Part shown: piece by piece, positions 29,171-39,409 of the stretch
Position numbering within the stretch: the first letter of the stretch is position 1
Layout: every line of letters begins with the position of its first letter
From: Streptococcus oralis subsp. tigurinus
Lineage (GTDB): Bacteria > Bacillota > Bacilli > Lactobacillales > Streptococcaceae
DNA length: 64,000 nucleotides
NCBI RefSeq assembly: GCF_002356415.1
Contig: NZ_AP018338.1
Span: 310,001 to 374,000 of the forward strand
Reading direction: 5' to 3'
Position numbers and translations under genes: made by a program
Notes under the pieces: generated by a model
Told to the model about the DNA's origin: nothing
What the model saw: only the letters and a program-made list of their open reading frames with translations
Databases searched by the model: none

Positions 29171-29218
29171 GAATTTGAAGCTACTCATTAATCAGTTCGT
29201 TAGAAAGGTTACTTCATT

Positions 29219-30088
29219 ATGAAAGGTATTATTCTTGCGGGTGGTTCAGGTACCCGATTGTACCCACTTACTCGGGCAGCGTCAAAACAGCTGATGCCGG
29301 TTTATGATAAACCCATGATTTACTATCCTTTGTCAACCCTGATGTTGGCTGGAATCAAGGACATTTTGATTATCTCAACACCACAGGATTTGCTCCGTTT
29401 TAAGGACCTGCTCTTGGATGGTTCCGAATTTGGGATCAAGCTTTCCTATGCGGAACAACCTAGTCCCGATGGACTTGCTCAGGCTTTTCTTATCGGTGAA
29501 GAATTTATCGGTGACGATAGTGTTGCCTTGATTCTAGGCGACAATATCTATCATGGACCTGGATTGAGCAAAATGCTTCAAAAGGCAGCCAAGAAAGAGA
29601 AGGGTGCGACTGTTTTTGGCTACCAAGTGAAGGATCCAGAGCGTTTTGGTGTGGTCGAGTTTGATACAGACATGAATGCTATTTCCATAGAAGAAAAACC
29701 GGACAATCCTCGATCCAACTATGCAGTGACAGGTCTTTATTTCTATGATAATGATGTTGTGGAGATTGCCAAACAGATCAAACCAAGCGCACGTGGTGAG
29801 TTGGAAATCACAGATGTTAACAATGCTTATTTGAAGCGTGGGGATTTGTCTGTTGAGGTTATGGGGCGTGGTTTTGCCTGGTTGGATACAGGGACGCATG
29901 AGAGTCTGTTAGAGGCTTCTCAATATATCGAAACGGTTCAACGAATGCAAAATCTCCAGGTTGCCAACCTGGAAGAAATTGCCTATCGAATGGGTTATAT
30001 CAGCCGTGAAGATGTACTGGAATTGGCGCAACCTCTTAAGAAGAATGAATACGGGCAATACTTGCTCCGTTTGATTGGAGAAATCTAG
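29219..30088 (+). CDS. rmlA: RmlA, glucose-1-phosphate thymidylyltransferase
   Basis: 289 residues. The nucleotide-binding start [22 protein letters not shown] and [30 protein letters not shown] are diagnostic. It makes dTDP-glucose, the first step to dTDP-L-rhamnose. GAAAGG precedes ATG 29219. rmlC starts at the base after its stop. Confidence 0.97.
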   Translation: MKGIILAGGSGTRLYPLTRAASKQLMPVYDKPMIYYPLSTLMLAGIKDILIISTPQDLLRFKDLLLDGSEFGIKLSYAEQPSPDGLAQAFLIGEEFIGDDSVALILGDNIYHGPGLSKMLQKAAKKEKGATVFGYQVKDPERFGVVEFDTDMNAISIEEKPDNPRSNYAVTGLYFYDNDVVEIAKQIKPSARGELEITDVNNAYLKRGDLSVEVMGRGFAWLDTGTHESLLEASQYIETVQRMQNLQVANLEEIAYRMGYISREDVLELAQPLKKNEYGQYLLRLIGEI

Positions 30089-30682
30089 ATGACAGATAAT
30101 TTTTTCGGCAAAACACTTGCAGTGCACAAGATTGATGCAATTCCAGGTTTGTTAGAGTTCGATATTCCAGTTCATGGTGACAATCGTGGCTGGTTTAAGG
30201 AAAATTTCCAGAAAGAAAAGATGCTACCACTTGGCTTTCCTGAAAGCTTCTTTGCTGAAGGGAAACTGCAAAACAACGTCAGCTTTTCTCGTAAAAATGT
30301 TCTTCGAGGCCTCCATGCTGAGCCTTGGGACAAGTACATCTCGGTTGCAGACGATGGCAAGGTGCTAGGATCTTGGGTAGACCTGCGTGAAGGTGAGACT
30401 TTTGGAAATGTTTATCAGACCGAGATTGATGCAAGTAAGGGAATCTTTGTCCCTCGTGGCGTAGCCAATGGTTTCCAAGTCCTCTCGGATACAGTTTCTT
30501 ATAGCTATCTAGTTAATGACTACTGGGCACTTGAGCTCAAGCCTAAATACGCCTTTGTTAACTATGCGGATCCAGCTTTGGGCATCCAGTGGGAAAATTT
30601 AGAAGCTGCAGAAGTCTCAGAAGCGGATAAACATCATCCACTGCTAAAGGATGTCAAACCACTAAGAAAAGAAGATTTGTAA
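30089..30682 (+). CDS. rmlC: RmlC, dTDP-4-dehydrorhamnose 3,5-epimerase
   Basis: 197 residues, cupin fold. FDIPVHGDNRGWFKENFQKEKM, the RGLHAEPWDKYI active-site segment with its His, and GVANGFQVLSDTVSYSYLVNDYW are the long streptococcal RmlC form. It carries out the third step of dTDP-rhamnose synthesis. It follows rmlA directly; the order rmlA-rmlC-rmlB is usual in streptococci. Confidence 0.96.
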   Translation: MTDNFFGKTLAVHKIDAIPGLLEFDIPVHGDNRGWFKENFQKEKMLPLGFPESFFAEGKLQNNVSFSRKNVLRGLHAEPWDKYISVADDGKVLGSWVDLREGETFGNVYQTEIDASKGIFVPRGVANGFQVLSDTVSYSYLVNDYWALELKPKYAFVNYADPALGIQWENLEAAEVSEADKHHPLLKDVKPLRKEDL

Positions 30683-30691
30683 AAAAGTTAA

Positions 30692-31747
<1,056 letters not shown>

Positions 31748-31756
31748 TTAGATACT

Positions 31757-31790
31757 AAAAAGCAAGAGACCTCAAGGTCTCTTGCTTTTT
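31757..31790. terminator. Bidirectional terminator between rmlB and inverted rmlD
   Basis: AAAAGCAAGAGACCT and AGGTCTCTTGCTTTT are perfect 15-bp arms with a 2-nt loop. They are flanked by A and T runs, so they can stop both transcripts. Confidence 0.9.
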
Positions 31791-31807
31791 ATGTATGTCG
31801 TAATCTT

Positions 31808-32662
31808 TTATTTTCTTATTTCTTGTTTGTAAAACTCTTTAAGGGCATCCTGCCAGGTTGGAATGATGAAACCAGTCGCCTTTGCTTTTGCCAAACTCAT
31901 GGTTGAGTTGAGGGGACGTTTAGCCTTAGCAGGGAACTTGCTGGAGTCTACAGGAATTACTTCGACATCACTGTCTTTAAGAATCTCGACAGCGAAGTCA
32001 TACCAAGTGGTATCTTCAGTGGAGTCATTTGATAAGTGGTAGTAGCCAAATTCTTTTTGATTATCAGTCAAGTAGGTCATGAATTCAGCCAAGGTACGTG
32101 TCCAGGTTGGGCGACCGTGTTGGTCGTTGACCACTGTGAGCGTTTTATGGGTTTTGGCTAGATTTTGCATGGTAAAAACAAAGTTCTTTCCATAATTTCC
32201 AAAGACCCAAGCAGTACGGATAATGTAATGCTGTGATGTAAGGTTTTCAACGAGTTCTTCACCCATTCGCTTGGTACGTCCATACTCTGTTTGCGGATCA
32301 GGTAGGTCATCGATTTCCCACTCTTGTCCGATAGGTTTCTTTCCATCAAAGACATAGTCTGTCGAGATATAGACTAGAGTAGCTCCGTATTTCTCAGAGG
32401 CCTTGGCTACATTTTCAGTGCCAGTTACGTTGATGGCAAAATCCAGTTCTTTCCCCTCATCTTCTGCTGCATCGACAGCAGTGTAGGCTGCACAATGATA
32501 GACTAGAGTTGGCTTAACCTCAGCAAAGACTTTTTCAACCATTTCAGACTTAGTGATATCCATTTCGGCCACATCCACTGCAACATAGTCCACATTTCGC
32601 TCATCTAGTAAATAACGTAGTTCGGTACCGAGTTGACCATTGGCACCTGTAATTAAGATCAT
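31808..32662 (-). CDS. rmlD: RmlD, dTDP-4-dehydrorhamnose reductase (inverted)
   Basis: 284 residues. GANGQLGTELRYLL (NAD(P)-binding), YISTDYVFDGKK and the YGRTKRMGEE catalytic Tyr/Lys are clear. It catalyses the last step of dTDP-L-rhamnose synthesis. In the pneumococcal loci I know, rmlD follows rmlB on the same strand; here it faces the operon and has its own minus-strand TATAAT (plus 32692-32697), so its expression is uncoupled from the capsule promoter. GGAGAAAG precedes its ATG. No frameshift is seen. Confidence 0.95.
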   Translation of the reverse strand: MILITGANGQLGTELRYLLDERNVDYVAVDVAEMDITKSEMVEKVFAEVKPTLVYHCAAYTAVDAAEDEGKELDFAINVTGTENVAKASEKYGATLVYISTDYVFDGKKPIGQEWEIDDLPDPQTEYGRTKRMGEELVENLTSQHYIIRTAWVFGNYGKNFVFTMQNLAKTHKTLTVVNDQHGRPTWTRTLAEFMTYLTDNQKEFGYYHLSNDSTEDTTWYDFAVEILKDSDVEVIPVDSSKFPAKAKRPLNSTMSLAKAKATGFIIPTWQDALKEFYKQEIRK

Positions 32663-32833
32663 ATCTTTCTCCTTGATTGTTCTTATACTTAATTATATCA
32701 AAAATATAGAAAAATCGGTTTTTAGTGAAACCTTTTTCGGTATAAACTTTGTTAGTGAAGCGCAAGAGAGACGAACAGTTATTACTTTAGAATATCCTTA
32801 AAAGTATTTTTCAGAATTTACCAAATTAAGTAG

Positions 32834-32880
32834 AAAGTTCAGAAAATTCTGTTGACATTTCTCTAAAAAGGGTCTATAAT
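32834..32880 (+). promoter_or_regulatory. aliA promoter with CodY-like box
   Basis: A near-perfect sigma-70 promoter: TTGACA (32852-32857), 17 bp, TATAAT (32875-32880). Immediately upstream AAAGTTCAGAAAATT (32834-32848) matches the CodY box at 13 of 15 on the opposite strand. Confidence 0.75.
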
Positions 32881-32907
32881 GGGATGTAAATTTTAAAGGA
32901 GAAAATG

Positions 32908-34890
32908 ATGAAAAGTTCAAAATTACTTGCCCTTGCGGGTGTGACATTATTGGCAGCTGGTACTCTGGCTGCGTGCTCTGGATCAGGATCGAGTGCAAAA
33001 TCTGAGAAAACCTTCTCATATATCTATGAAACAGACCCTGACAACCTCAACTATTTGACAACTGGTAAGGCAGCTACTGCAAATATTACCAGTAATGTTA
33101 TTGATGGCTTGCTCGAAAATGACCGCTATGGTAACTTTGTGCCATCTATGGCTGAGGATTGGTCTGTATCTAAGGACGGCTTGACTTACACATATACGCT
33201 TCGTAAGGATGCAAAATGGTATACCTCTGAAGGTGAGGAATACGCAGAAGTCAAAGCTCAAGACTTTGTAACAGGACTTAAATATGCTGCTGATAAAAAA
33301 TCTGATGGTCTTTATTTAGTTCAAGAATCAATCAAAGGATTGGACGCCTATGTTAAAGGAGAAATTACAGACTTCTCTCAAGTAGGAATCAAGGCTCTTG
33401 ATGATTATACAGTTCAGTACACATTGAACAAGCCAGAAAGCTTCTGGAATTCTAAGACAACGATGGGAGTTTTGGCTCCAGTAAATGAAGAGTTCTTGAA
33501 CTCCAAAGGGGATGACTTCGCTAAGGGAACTGATTCAAGTAGCATTCTCTACAATGGTCCATTCTTACTCAAATCAATTGTTGCTAAATCTTCTGTCGAA
33601 TTTGCGAAAAATCCTAACTACTGGGATAAGGACAATGTCCATATCGATAAGGTTAAATTATCATTCTGGGATGGTCAAGATACCAACAAACCAACTGAAG
33701 CTTTTAAAGACGGTAGCTTTACAATGGCTCGTCTCTTCCCAACTAGTGCTAGCTATCCAGAGACTGAGAAATCATTTAAGGATAACATTGTTTATACCCA
33801 ACAGGATTCATCTACTTACTTAGTAGGTACTAACATTGACCGTCAGTCATATAAATTTACATCTAAGACTACAGATGAACAGAAGACATCAACTAAGAAA
33901 GCACTTCTCAACAAAGACTTCCGTCAAGCCCTTGCTTTTGGTTTCGATAGAACAGCCTATGCTTCTCAAGTGAATGGTGCAAGCGGGGCAACTAAACTGC
34001 TTCGTAACTTGTTTGTTCCACCTACATTTGTACAGGCAGATGGAAAGAACTTTGGCGAAATGGTCAAAGACAAATTGGTGACTTATGGTGACGAGTGGAG
34101 CAACGTGAACTTGGATGATGCTCAGGATGGACTCTACAACCCAGATAAGGCCAAAGCAGAGTTTGCTAAAGCTAAGACAGCTCTCCAAGCAGAAGGTGTG
34201 AAATTCCCAATCCACTTGGATATGCCTGTAGACCAAACCAATACAACAAAAGTTCAACGTGTCCAATCTTTTAAACAGTCAGTTGAAGAAAACTTAGGAT
34301 CTGATAATGTGGTTGTCGATATCCAACAACTTCAAAAAGACGATGTCTTGAACATCACTTACTTTGCGGAAACAGCTGCTGGCGAAGATTGGGATATCTC
34401 AGATAATGTGGGTTGGTCTCCAGACTTTGCAGACCCTTCTACCTACCTTGATATTATCAAACCATCTGTAGGGGAAAATACAAAGACTTACCTAGGATTT
34501 GACTCTGGAACTAACAATGCTGCGGCTAAGCAAGTTGGTTTGGAAGACTATGAAAAAATGGTTGTGGAAGCTGGGGAAGAAACTACTGACGTTTCAAAAC
34601 GTTATGAAAAATATGCTGCTGCCCAAGCTTGGTTGACAGACAGTGCCTTGCTCATCCCAACAACTTCTCAAACTGGTCGTCCAATGTTGTCTAAGATGGT
34701 ACCATTTACACTCCCGTTTGCATACTCTGGTAACAAGGGTATGAGCGAAGCCCTCTTGTATAAATACCTAGATGTACAAGACAAGGCGGTAACAACAGAA
34801 GAGTATCAAAAAGCTCAAGAAAACTGGTTGAAAGAAAAAGAAGAGTCAAATAAAAAGGCTCAAGAAGACCTCGCAAACCATGTGAAATAA
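32908..34890 (+). CDS. aliA: AliA, oligopeptide-binding lipoprotein
   Basis: 660 residues from ATG 32908 (AGGAG six bases upstream; ATG 32905 is the alternative). The lipobox is LAAC after a short signal peptide. A family-5 solute-binding domain follows, with NVIDGLLEND, MAEDWSVSKDGLTYTYTLRKD and a C-terminal NHVK. It feeds peptides to the Ami permease. It is the classical right border of the capsule locus, next to pbp1A. It is strongly paralogous to the two genes at 9752-13827, so sequence exchange among the three is possible. Confidence 0.93.
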   Translation: MKSSKLLALAGVTLLAAGTLAACSGSGSSAKSEKTFSYIYETDPDNLNYLTTGKAATANITSNVIDGLLENDRYGNFVPSMAEDWSVSKDGLTYTYTLRKDAKWYTSEGEEYAEVKAQDFVTGLKYAADKKSDGLYLVQESIKGLDAYVKGEITDFSQVGIKALDDYTVQYTLNKPESFWNSKTTMGVLAPVNEEFLNSKGDDFAKGTDSSSILYNGPFLLKSIVAKSSVEFAKNPNYWDKDNVHIDKVKLSFWDGQDTNKPTEAFKDGSFTMARLFPTSASYPETEKSFKDNIVYTQQDSSTYLVGTNIDRQSYKFTSKTTDEQKTSTKKALLNKDFRQALAFGFDRTAYASQVNGASGATKLLRNLFVPPTFVQADGKNFGEMVKDKLVTYGDEWSNVNLDDAQDGLYNPDKAKAEFAKAKTALQAEGVKFPIHLDMPVDQTNTTKVQRVQSFKQSVEENLGSDNVVVDIQQLQKDDVLNITYFAETAAGEDWDISDNVGWSPDFADPSTYLDIIKPSVGENTKTYLGFDSGTNNAAAKQVGLEDYEKMVVEAGEETTDVSKRYEKYAAAQAWLTDSALLIPTTSQTGRPMLSKMVPFTLPFAYSGNKGMSEALLYKYLDVQDKAVTTEEYQKAQENWLKEKEESNKKAQEDLANHVK

Positions 34891-34907
34891 CTTTTACGAA
34901 ATAATAG

Positions 34908-34946
34908 AATGGATTTAGTTTTCTTTTAGATACTAAATCCATTTTA
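34908..34946 (+). terminator. aliA terminator
   Basis: AATGGATTTAGT and ACTAAATCCATT are perfect 12-bp arms with a loop of about 12 nt, followed by TTAC. Confidence 0.75.
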
Positions 34947-35120
34947 CATACATTATTTTTCTAATTTTATTTCTATAATGTCTGTAATAGGTTTATTTAT
35001 TATATATGTTATATATAGAGTTTTTTAAATGCCCAATTTGTAAAATTAATCTAGACAGAAAAAGCCATCTATGTTAGGCTCAGATAAACTACCACATTTG
35101 TCTGAAAGGAACTAACATAA
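34947..35120. other. AT-rich spacer at the IS insertion zone
   Basis: No open frame or convincing promoter. It should contain the left end of the IS30-type remnant, but I cannot place the terminal repeat. Base composition is very AT-rich between 34950 and 35030. Confidence 0.35.
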
Positions 35121-35815
35121 ATAACCTATACTCATCTTACCACAGACGAGCTTGTAATGATAGAGGCTTACTATCAAGAAAACATAAAAGTTTCAGATAT
35201 TGTGACTTCACTTGGCAGATCAAAACAGACAGTCTACAATGTCATCAACTATCTGAAAGAGAGGCGCTCTGCTTATGATTACTATAAGCGATATAAAGTC
35301 AATAAAAAACTCTGTGGCAGGAATAAAACCAGTCTTACGAAATCAGAAAAAGACTTTATCCAAACTCATTTAGAACAAAATTGGAGCCTTGATGTCATTA
35401 AGGGAGCTTATCCAGATAGGATTTCTTGTTCTATGAGAACTCTCTATCGACTAGCAGACCGCGGTATTCTAAAGAAAGAGGATCTCCCTTAGATAGGTAA
35501 AAGAAAACCAAATGGTCATAGCGAAAAACGAGGAAAACAAGCGTTGCGCAGAGATTTATGTGAGAGAGCAAACAGTTATCCTAATTTTAAGACAGAATTT
35601 GGTCACCTAGAAGGAGATACCATTGTTGGCGAGAAACACAAAATTGCAGTCATTACCTCAGTAGAACGCTGCTCAAAAGCCATCATCACACTGAAAATCA
35701 ATGGACGGAAAGCAAGTGATATTGAGGCCTCCATCAATCAATGGTTGTCTCAAGTTCCCAGTCATCTCTTTAAGTCGATAACTTTTGATTGTGGGAAAAA
35801 TTTTCTAATTGGGAA
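35121..35815 (+). pseudogene. IS30-family transposase remnant
   Basis: Reading from 35121 gives (I)TYTHLTTDELVMIEAYYQ, the typical IS30 transposase start but with ATA in place of ATG. An N-terminal helix-turn-helix follows (VSDIVTSLGRSKQTVYNVI), then a TAG at 35490-35492 in the same frame. Next comes the core with the first catalytic Asp in EGDTIVGEKHKIAVITSVER and the second in ITFDCGK. Just after it a 1-nt loss (AAAAATTTT for AAAGAATTT) shifts the frame, and the gene stops at the IS3 remnant. The C-terminal third with the catalytic Glu is missing. It cannot transpose by itself. Confidence 0.82.
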
Positions 35816-36442
35816 TGTACTGAGCCCCAAAAGTTAGACAATTAATTTAACCAAAGGATTTAGTTCTGTATTGAACAGGACTAAATCCTTTTAGTTTGAC
35901 TTTAATTCGTTTGTTGTTGTAATAATCAATGTAGTCTACAATGGCTTGTTCCAATCACTTAAATGATTTAAACGTTTTCTTGTAGCCATAAAACATCTCA
36001 GATTTAAGTATTCCAAAGAAAGATTCCATCATTCCATTATTAGGACTGTTCCCTTTACGTGACATAGATGGACGAATGCCCTTGTTCTCTAAAAACTGAT
36101 TATAAGATTGGTACTGATATTACCAGCCTTGGTCACGGTGAAGGATTGTTCCACTATATGATTTAGTTGGAAATATCTTCTCAAGCATGGTCTGAACTTG
36201 TTTCAAATCTGGAGAATAATAATTATTCTTCCTGTTTGGACAATGGCTATCCCATACCTGTCAATCAGGCGAATCATGTACATTAGTCCAGAAACATCCA
36301 CCCTAAATCTTTTTGAAAGCTGGTCAAAGCTTAGACCTTGTTTTATGAGCTCATAGATTTGAACCTTGTCTTCATAACTTAATTTCATAAAAATAGCACC
36401 CCAATCGTTAGATTTTATGTCTAACGATTGGGGTGCAGTTCA
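35816..36442. mobile_element. Internally deleted IS3-family (IS150-like) element, about 627 bp
   Basis: Imperfect terminal inverted repeats of about 25 bp start TGTACTGAGCCCC (35816) and, on the minus strand, TGAACTGCACCCC (36442), both continuing to TTAGACA. They have the 5'-TG...CA-3' ends typical of the IS3 family. Inside the right end is a palindrome (GCACCCCAATCGTTAGA and its complement, 36397-36435) just before orfA. Full elements are about 1.2-1.5 kb, so roughly half is lost. No clear target duplication: GAA flanks the left end and AGA the right. Confidence 0.75.
35860..36388 (-). pseudogene. IS3-family orfA-orfB fusion remnant
   Basis: From ATG 36388 the orfA start MKLSYEDKVQIYELIKQG with its helix-turn-helix runs to IAIVQTGR, then loses frame. 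Shifted by one, KNNYYSPDLKQ continues orfA and jumps, near plus 36198, straight into the end of orfB (VQTMLEKIFPTKSYSGTIL and on). The rest of orfA and the first two-thirds of orfB, with the first catalytic Asp, are gone. The orfB piece keeps HRDQGW and MMESFFGILKSEM but has two in-frame stops (GW-stop-YQ and FK-stop-LEQ). Clearly dead. Confidence 0.8.
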
Positions 36443-36457
36443 AGATGGCTGTGCATA

Positions 36458-36493
36458 TTATTCAGAAAAAACTATCTAGTTTTTTCTGAATAA
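36458..36493. terminator. Perfect 17-bp palindrome, probable pbp1A terminator
   Basis: TTATTCAGAAAAAACTA and TAGTTTTTTCTGAATAA flank a 2-nt loop with no mismatch. It lies about 80 bases after the pbp1A stop on the minus strand. There is no long external T-run; the T's are inside the arm. Confidence 0.55.
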
Positions 36494-36572
36494 AGGAGAA
36501 TAATTTAATAATATTTAATGATATGGATTTTAACCTTTTAACACTATTTGATCATTTTTAAATTGGGTTTAA

Positions 36573-38750
36573 TTATCGTCTTCGAGGTTGTATCTGGGGT
36601 GTTTGATTTTGCTCGCTGGTTCTTGGGTTTGGTTGTTGTGTATTGTTTTCGCTCGTACCCGAATTTGGAGTTGTTGTACTTTCTTGCGTACTAGAACTCT
36701 CTGAAGTTGAGCTAGAGCTTTCAGGTGTCGAGCTTTCAGGTGTCGAGCTTTCAGGTGTTGAACTTTGCTGAGGAGCAGTCCACACAGAACGTGCACCCTT
36801 TTTAAAGACGAATTCTCCACCTCTGTAGAGTCCTTCTGGCATAGTCCAGTCATCAGGATGATCATCTTCAGATAAATAAGTCATCATCGAACGGTAAACC
36901 TTAGCAGCAACATAGAAGCCATCACCAACGATAGGAGTCAGGCGATTCGAGTAACCAGTCCAAACGGCCATTGAATATTTACGAGTATACCCAACGAACA
37001 TTTCGTCTGGAGCTACATAACCAGTGTTCTTGATGTAGTTTTCAATCTCATCATCCGTGTAGTTTGATGTACCAGTTTTACCAGCCTGTGGCAACCAAGG
37101 GAGGTAGGCTCCTCGACCAGTTCCATATGCCAAGACAGTTTTCATCATATCTGTCATCATATAGGCTGTCGTTTCTTTCATGGCACGAGTACCAGGATCA
37201 GAGAATTCTTTCGAACTGCCATCACTAAAGACAATTTTGTTAATATACATCGGTTTGCGGTAGATACCACCGTTAGCAAAAGCCGCGTAAGCAGCAGCCA
37301 TCTTTTCGCTACTTGCTCCATACTTTTTATCAGATTCAGTTGTATTACTTGAAATGGCATTTGCATAGTGCATATCTGGATAGTCAATACCAAGTCCATT
37401 TAGGAAGGTTTTGGCTCTGTCTAAACCAACCTTATTCAAGGTTTCTACAGCTGGAACATTCCGTGATTGCTGGAGAGCATACTGGAGTGTTATGTTTCCA
37501 AAGTAACTTCTATCCCAGTTGTAGACGGGAGTGTCTGTTCCAGGATAATTGTAAGGAACATCGTGAACAATTGAAGCAGTTGAATCATAGATATCGTACT
37601 CCAAAGCTGGGGCATAATCTGTGATTGGCTTCATCGTTGATCCCCAGTCTCGGTTGGTTTCAACAGCTTGGTTGATTCCAAAGGAAACGTTGCTTGATTG
37701 GTGACGAGAACCTAGTTGGGCTATAACTTTTCCGTTTGTGACATCAACAATCGTAGAAGCCACTTGCAACTCATCATCTGGATAGTTGACATACTCTTCC
37801 GTATTGTAAATATCCCAGAGACGTTGTTGAACCTTAGAATCAACGTTTGTGTAGACTTCCATACCCGTAGTTAAAAGGTTATAACCTGTTTCCTGTTCAA
37901 CTTGGTCAATCACCTCTTTGAGGTAATTATCCATGTATGGAGGATAACTGTTAGCCGATTTTAGGCTTTGAAGTCCATCTGTAATCGGAGTATTAATCGC
38001 TTTTTCATATTGTTCGGCTGTAATGTAACCTTGTCCCTTCATCTCAGAGAGGACGAGATTACGGCGTTCTTGAGCTGCTTCTGGATGTGAGTATGGATCA
38101 TACTGGTTTGGAGCCTGAGGCATTCCGGCAAGGAGGGCCAATTGAGGAATACTCAAATCTTTGAGGTCTTTGCCATAGTAACTTTGAGCAGCCGTCTGCA
38201 TTCCGTAGTTACCGTTTGACATGTAAACCTTGTTGATGTAGTAGGTCAAGATCTCTTGTTTAGTCGCTTTTTGTTCTAGCTGGACGGCGAGCCATGCTTC
38301 CTGAGCCTTACGAGAAAGGGTTTGATCAGAAGTTGATGTAGAGAAATAAGTTAATTTAATCAGCTGCTGCGTTAAGGTTGAAGCTCCCTGTAGGCCTCCA
38401 CCACCACGAAGATTTCGTAGAGTGGCACCGAGGATACGAATAGTATCAACCCCACGGTGATTAAAGAAACGATGGTCCTCAATTGAGACGATGGCATTAA
38501 CCAACTCCGTAGGGATTTCGTTTGCTTGTGCATTGACCCTACGTTCTGATCCGAGATCGGCAATGAGTTCATCGTTTTTGTCATAGATCTTGCTAGACGT
38601 TGTAGCGACTAGTTTACTTTCAGATAGGGCTGGAGCCTTGCTAACATAGTAGAGGAAGAGTCCTCCACCTAGCACAACTGCTGCGATAAATACAGTTAAG
38701 AGACAGATGCTGACATACTTAGCTATTCGCAGGATAGTTTGTTTGTTCAT
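36573..38750 (-). CDS. pbp1A: PBP1A, class A penicillin-binding protein
   Basis: 725 residues. A membrane anchor (about 12-35) precedes the glycosyltransferase domain with catalytic Glu in [10 protein letters not shown] (about 91) and GASTLTQQL. The transpeptidase motifs are STMK (Ser371), SRN (429-431) and KTG (558-560), each one residue further than in pneumococcal R6. The block after KTG reads NTGY (575-578), where R6 has TSQF; this change is known from beta-lactam-resistant pneumococci. STMK is unaltered. The tail is Ser/Thr/Pro-rich with three TPESS repeats. It is downstream of recU in a two-gene operon, whose stop overlaps this start. Confidence 0.96.
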   Translation of the reverse strand: MNKQTILRIAKYVSICLLTVFIAAVVLGGGLFLYYVSKAPALSESKLVATTSSKIYDKNDELIADLGSERRVNAQANEIPTELVNAIVSIEDHRFFNHRGVDTIRILGATLRNLRGGGGLQGASTLTQQLIKLTYFSTSTSDQTLSRKAQEAWLAVQLEQKATKQEILTYYINKVYMSNGNYGMQTAAQSYYGKDLKDLSIPQLALLAGMPQAPNQYDPYSHPEAAQERRNLVLSEMKGQGYITAEQYEKAINTPITDGLQSLKSANSYPPYMDNYLKEVIDQVEQETGYNLLTTGMEVYTNVDSKVQQRLWDIYNTEEYVNYPDDELQVASTIVDVTNGKVIAQLGSRHQSSNVSFGINQAVETNRDWGSTMKPITDYAPALEYDIYDSTASIVHDVPYNYPGTDTPVYNWDRSYFGNITLQYALQQSRNVPAVETLNKVGLDRAKTFLNGLGIDYPDMHYANAISSNTTESDKKYGASSEKMAAAYAAFANGGIYRKPMYINKIVFSDGSSKEFSDPGTRAMKETTAYMMTDMMKTVLAYGTGRGAYLPWLPQAGKTGTSNYTDDEIENYIKNTGYVAPDEMFVGYTRKYSMAVWTGYSNRLTPIVGDGFYVAAKVYRSMMTYLSEDDHPDDWTMPEGLYRGGEFVFKKGARSVWTAPQQSSTPESSTPESSTPESSSSTSESSSTQESTTTPNSGTSENNTQQPNPRTSEQNQTPQIQPRRR

Positions 38751-39343
38751 CTTGTTTTACCACCTAGTAAATGTTCTTTGATAATATCGAGATAGGGAAT
38801 CTGGGGAAAGGCACCAGGCTCAATCCTATATCCATTTTCTCGAATATATCCAAGTGGCATTGACTTTTGTCCCCTATCTTGATGATAGAAACGAATCAAG
38901 TCAATGGCCGGCAATAAATAAGTTTCTTGCTGAGAAGCAAAGTGAAGAAGGACAAAGCAGATTCCTCGCTGAGCAAGGACCTGTTCCATATGCTGAATCT
39001 GATGGTGATGGAAATTCTTCATCGGAATTGCATTTCTTTGCCTAGTTTCCTTTGCTTCAAAGTCGATGTAATATCCATCATAAACCCCTGAATAGTCTGT
39101 GGTTGAAGCTTGTCTGAAGTAGGCTTCAACGATCTTAGCTCGACTTCGTTGGGGATAGTCGACACGTACGATTTGGATGGGAGTTGGTTTCTTGTGAATC
39201 ACTGCTAGCCCATGTGACAAATAGTAGTCGTTCGTAGCGTTGATCATCTTTTCAAAAGACATTCCCCGATTTGCGAAATTTTTAGTTTGTGACGGGGGAG
39301 CTTGTCTCTTCTGTGATGAAATTTTATGTGGATAGTTGACCAT
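38747..39343 (-). CDS. recU: RecU, Holliday junction resolvase
   Basis: 198 residues. [18 protein letters not shown] opens the nuclease fold; the metal-binding residues lie in [19 protein letters not shown]. It resolves recombination intermediates and works in chromosome segregation. It overlaps pbp1A by four bases (ATGA-type coupling), the recU-pbp1A operon conserved in Firmicutes. An extended -10 (TGATATAAT on the minus strand, plus 39376-39381) lies upstream. Confidence 0.95.
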   Translation of the reverse strand: MVNYPHKISSQKRQAPPSQTKNFANRGMSFEKMINATNDYYLSHGLAVIHKKPTPIQIVRVDYPQRSRAKIVEAYFRQASTTDYSGVYDGYYIDFEAKETRQRNAIPMKNFHHHQIQHMEQVLAQRGICFVLLHFASQQETYLLPAIDLIRFYHQDRGQKSMPLGYIRENGYRIEPGAFPQIPYLDIIKEHLLGGKTR

Positions 39344-39375
39344 AATTCTCCTTATTGGTACAATAACATCACTCT

Positions 39376-39381
39376 ATTATA
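39376..39381 (-). promoter_or_regulatory. recU-pbp1A extended -10
   Basis: The minus strand reads TGATATAAT about 33 bases before the recU start. The region is shared with the divergent DUF1273 gene. Confidence 0.55.
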
Positions 39382-39409
39382 TCATAAATTTACAAAGAAA
39401 GGGTTAAAA

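Noticed and set aside
36397..36435. Palindrome GCACCCCAATCGTTAGA...; considered as a terminator or regulatory RNA
   Set aside because: It is part of the IS3-type terminal region, just before the remnant orfA, so it is explained by the mobile element.
36569..36865. 98-codon frame on the minus strand with HLKAR repeats
   Set aside because: Out-of-frame shadow of the repetitive pbp1A tail; the repeats come from the TPESS-coding DNA.
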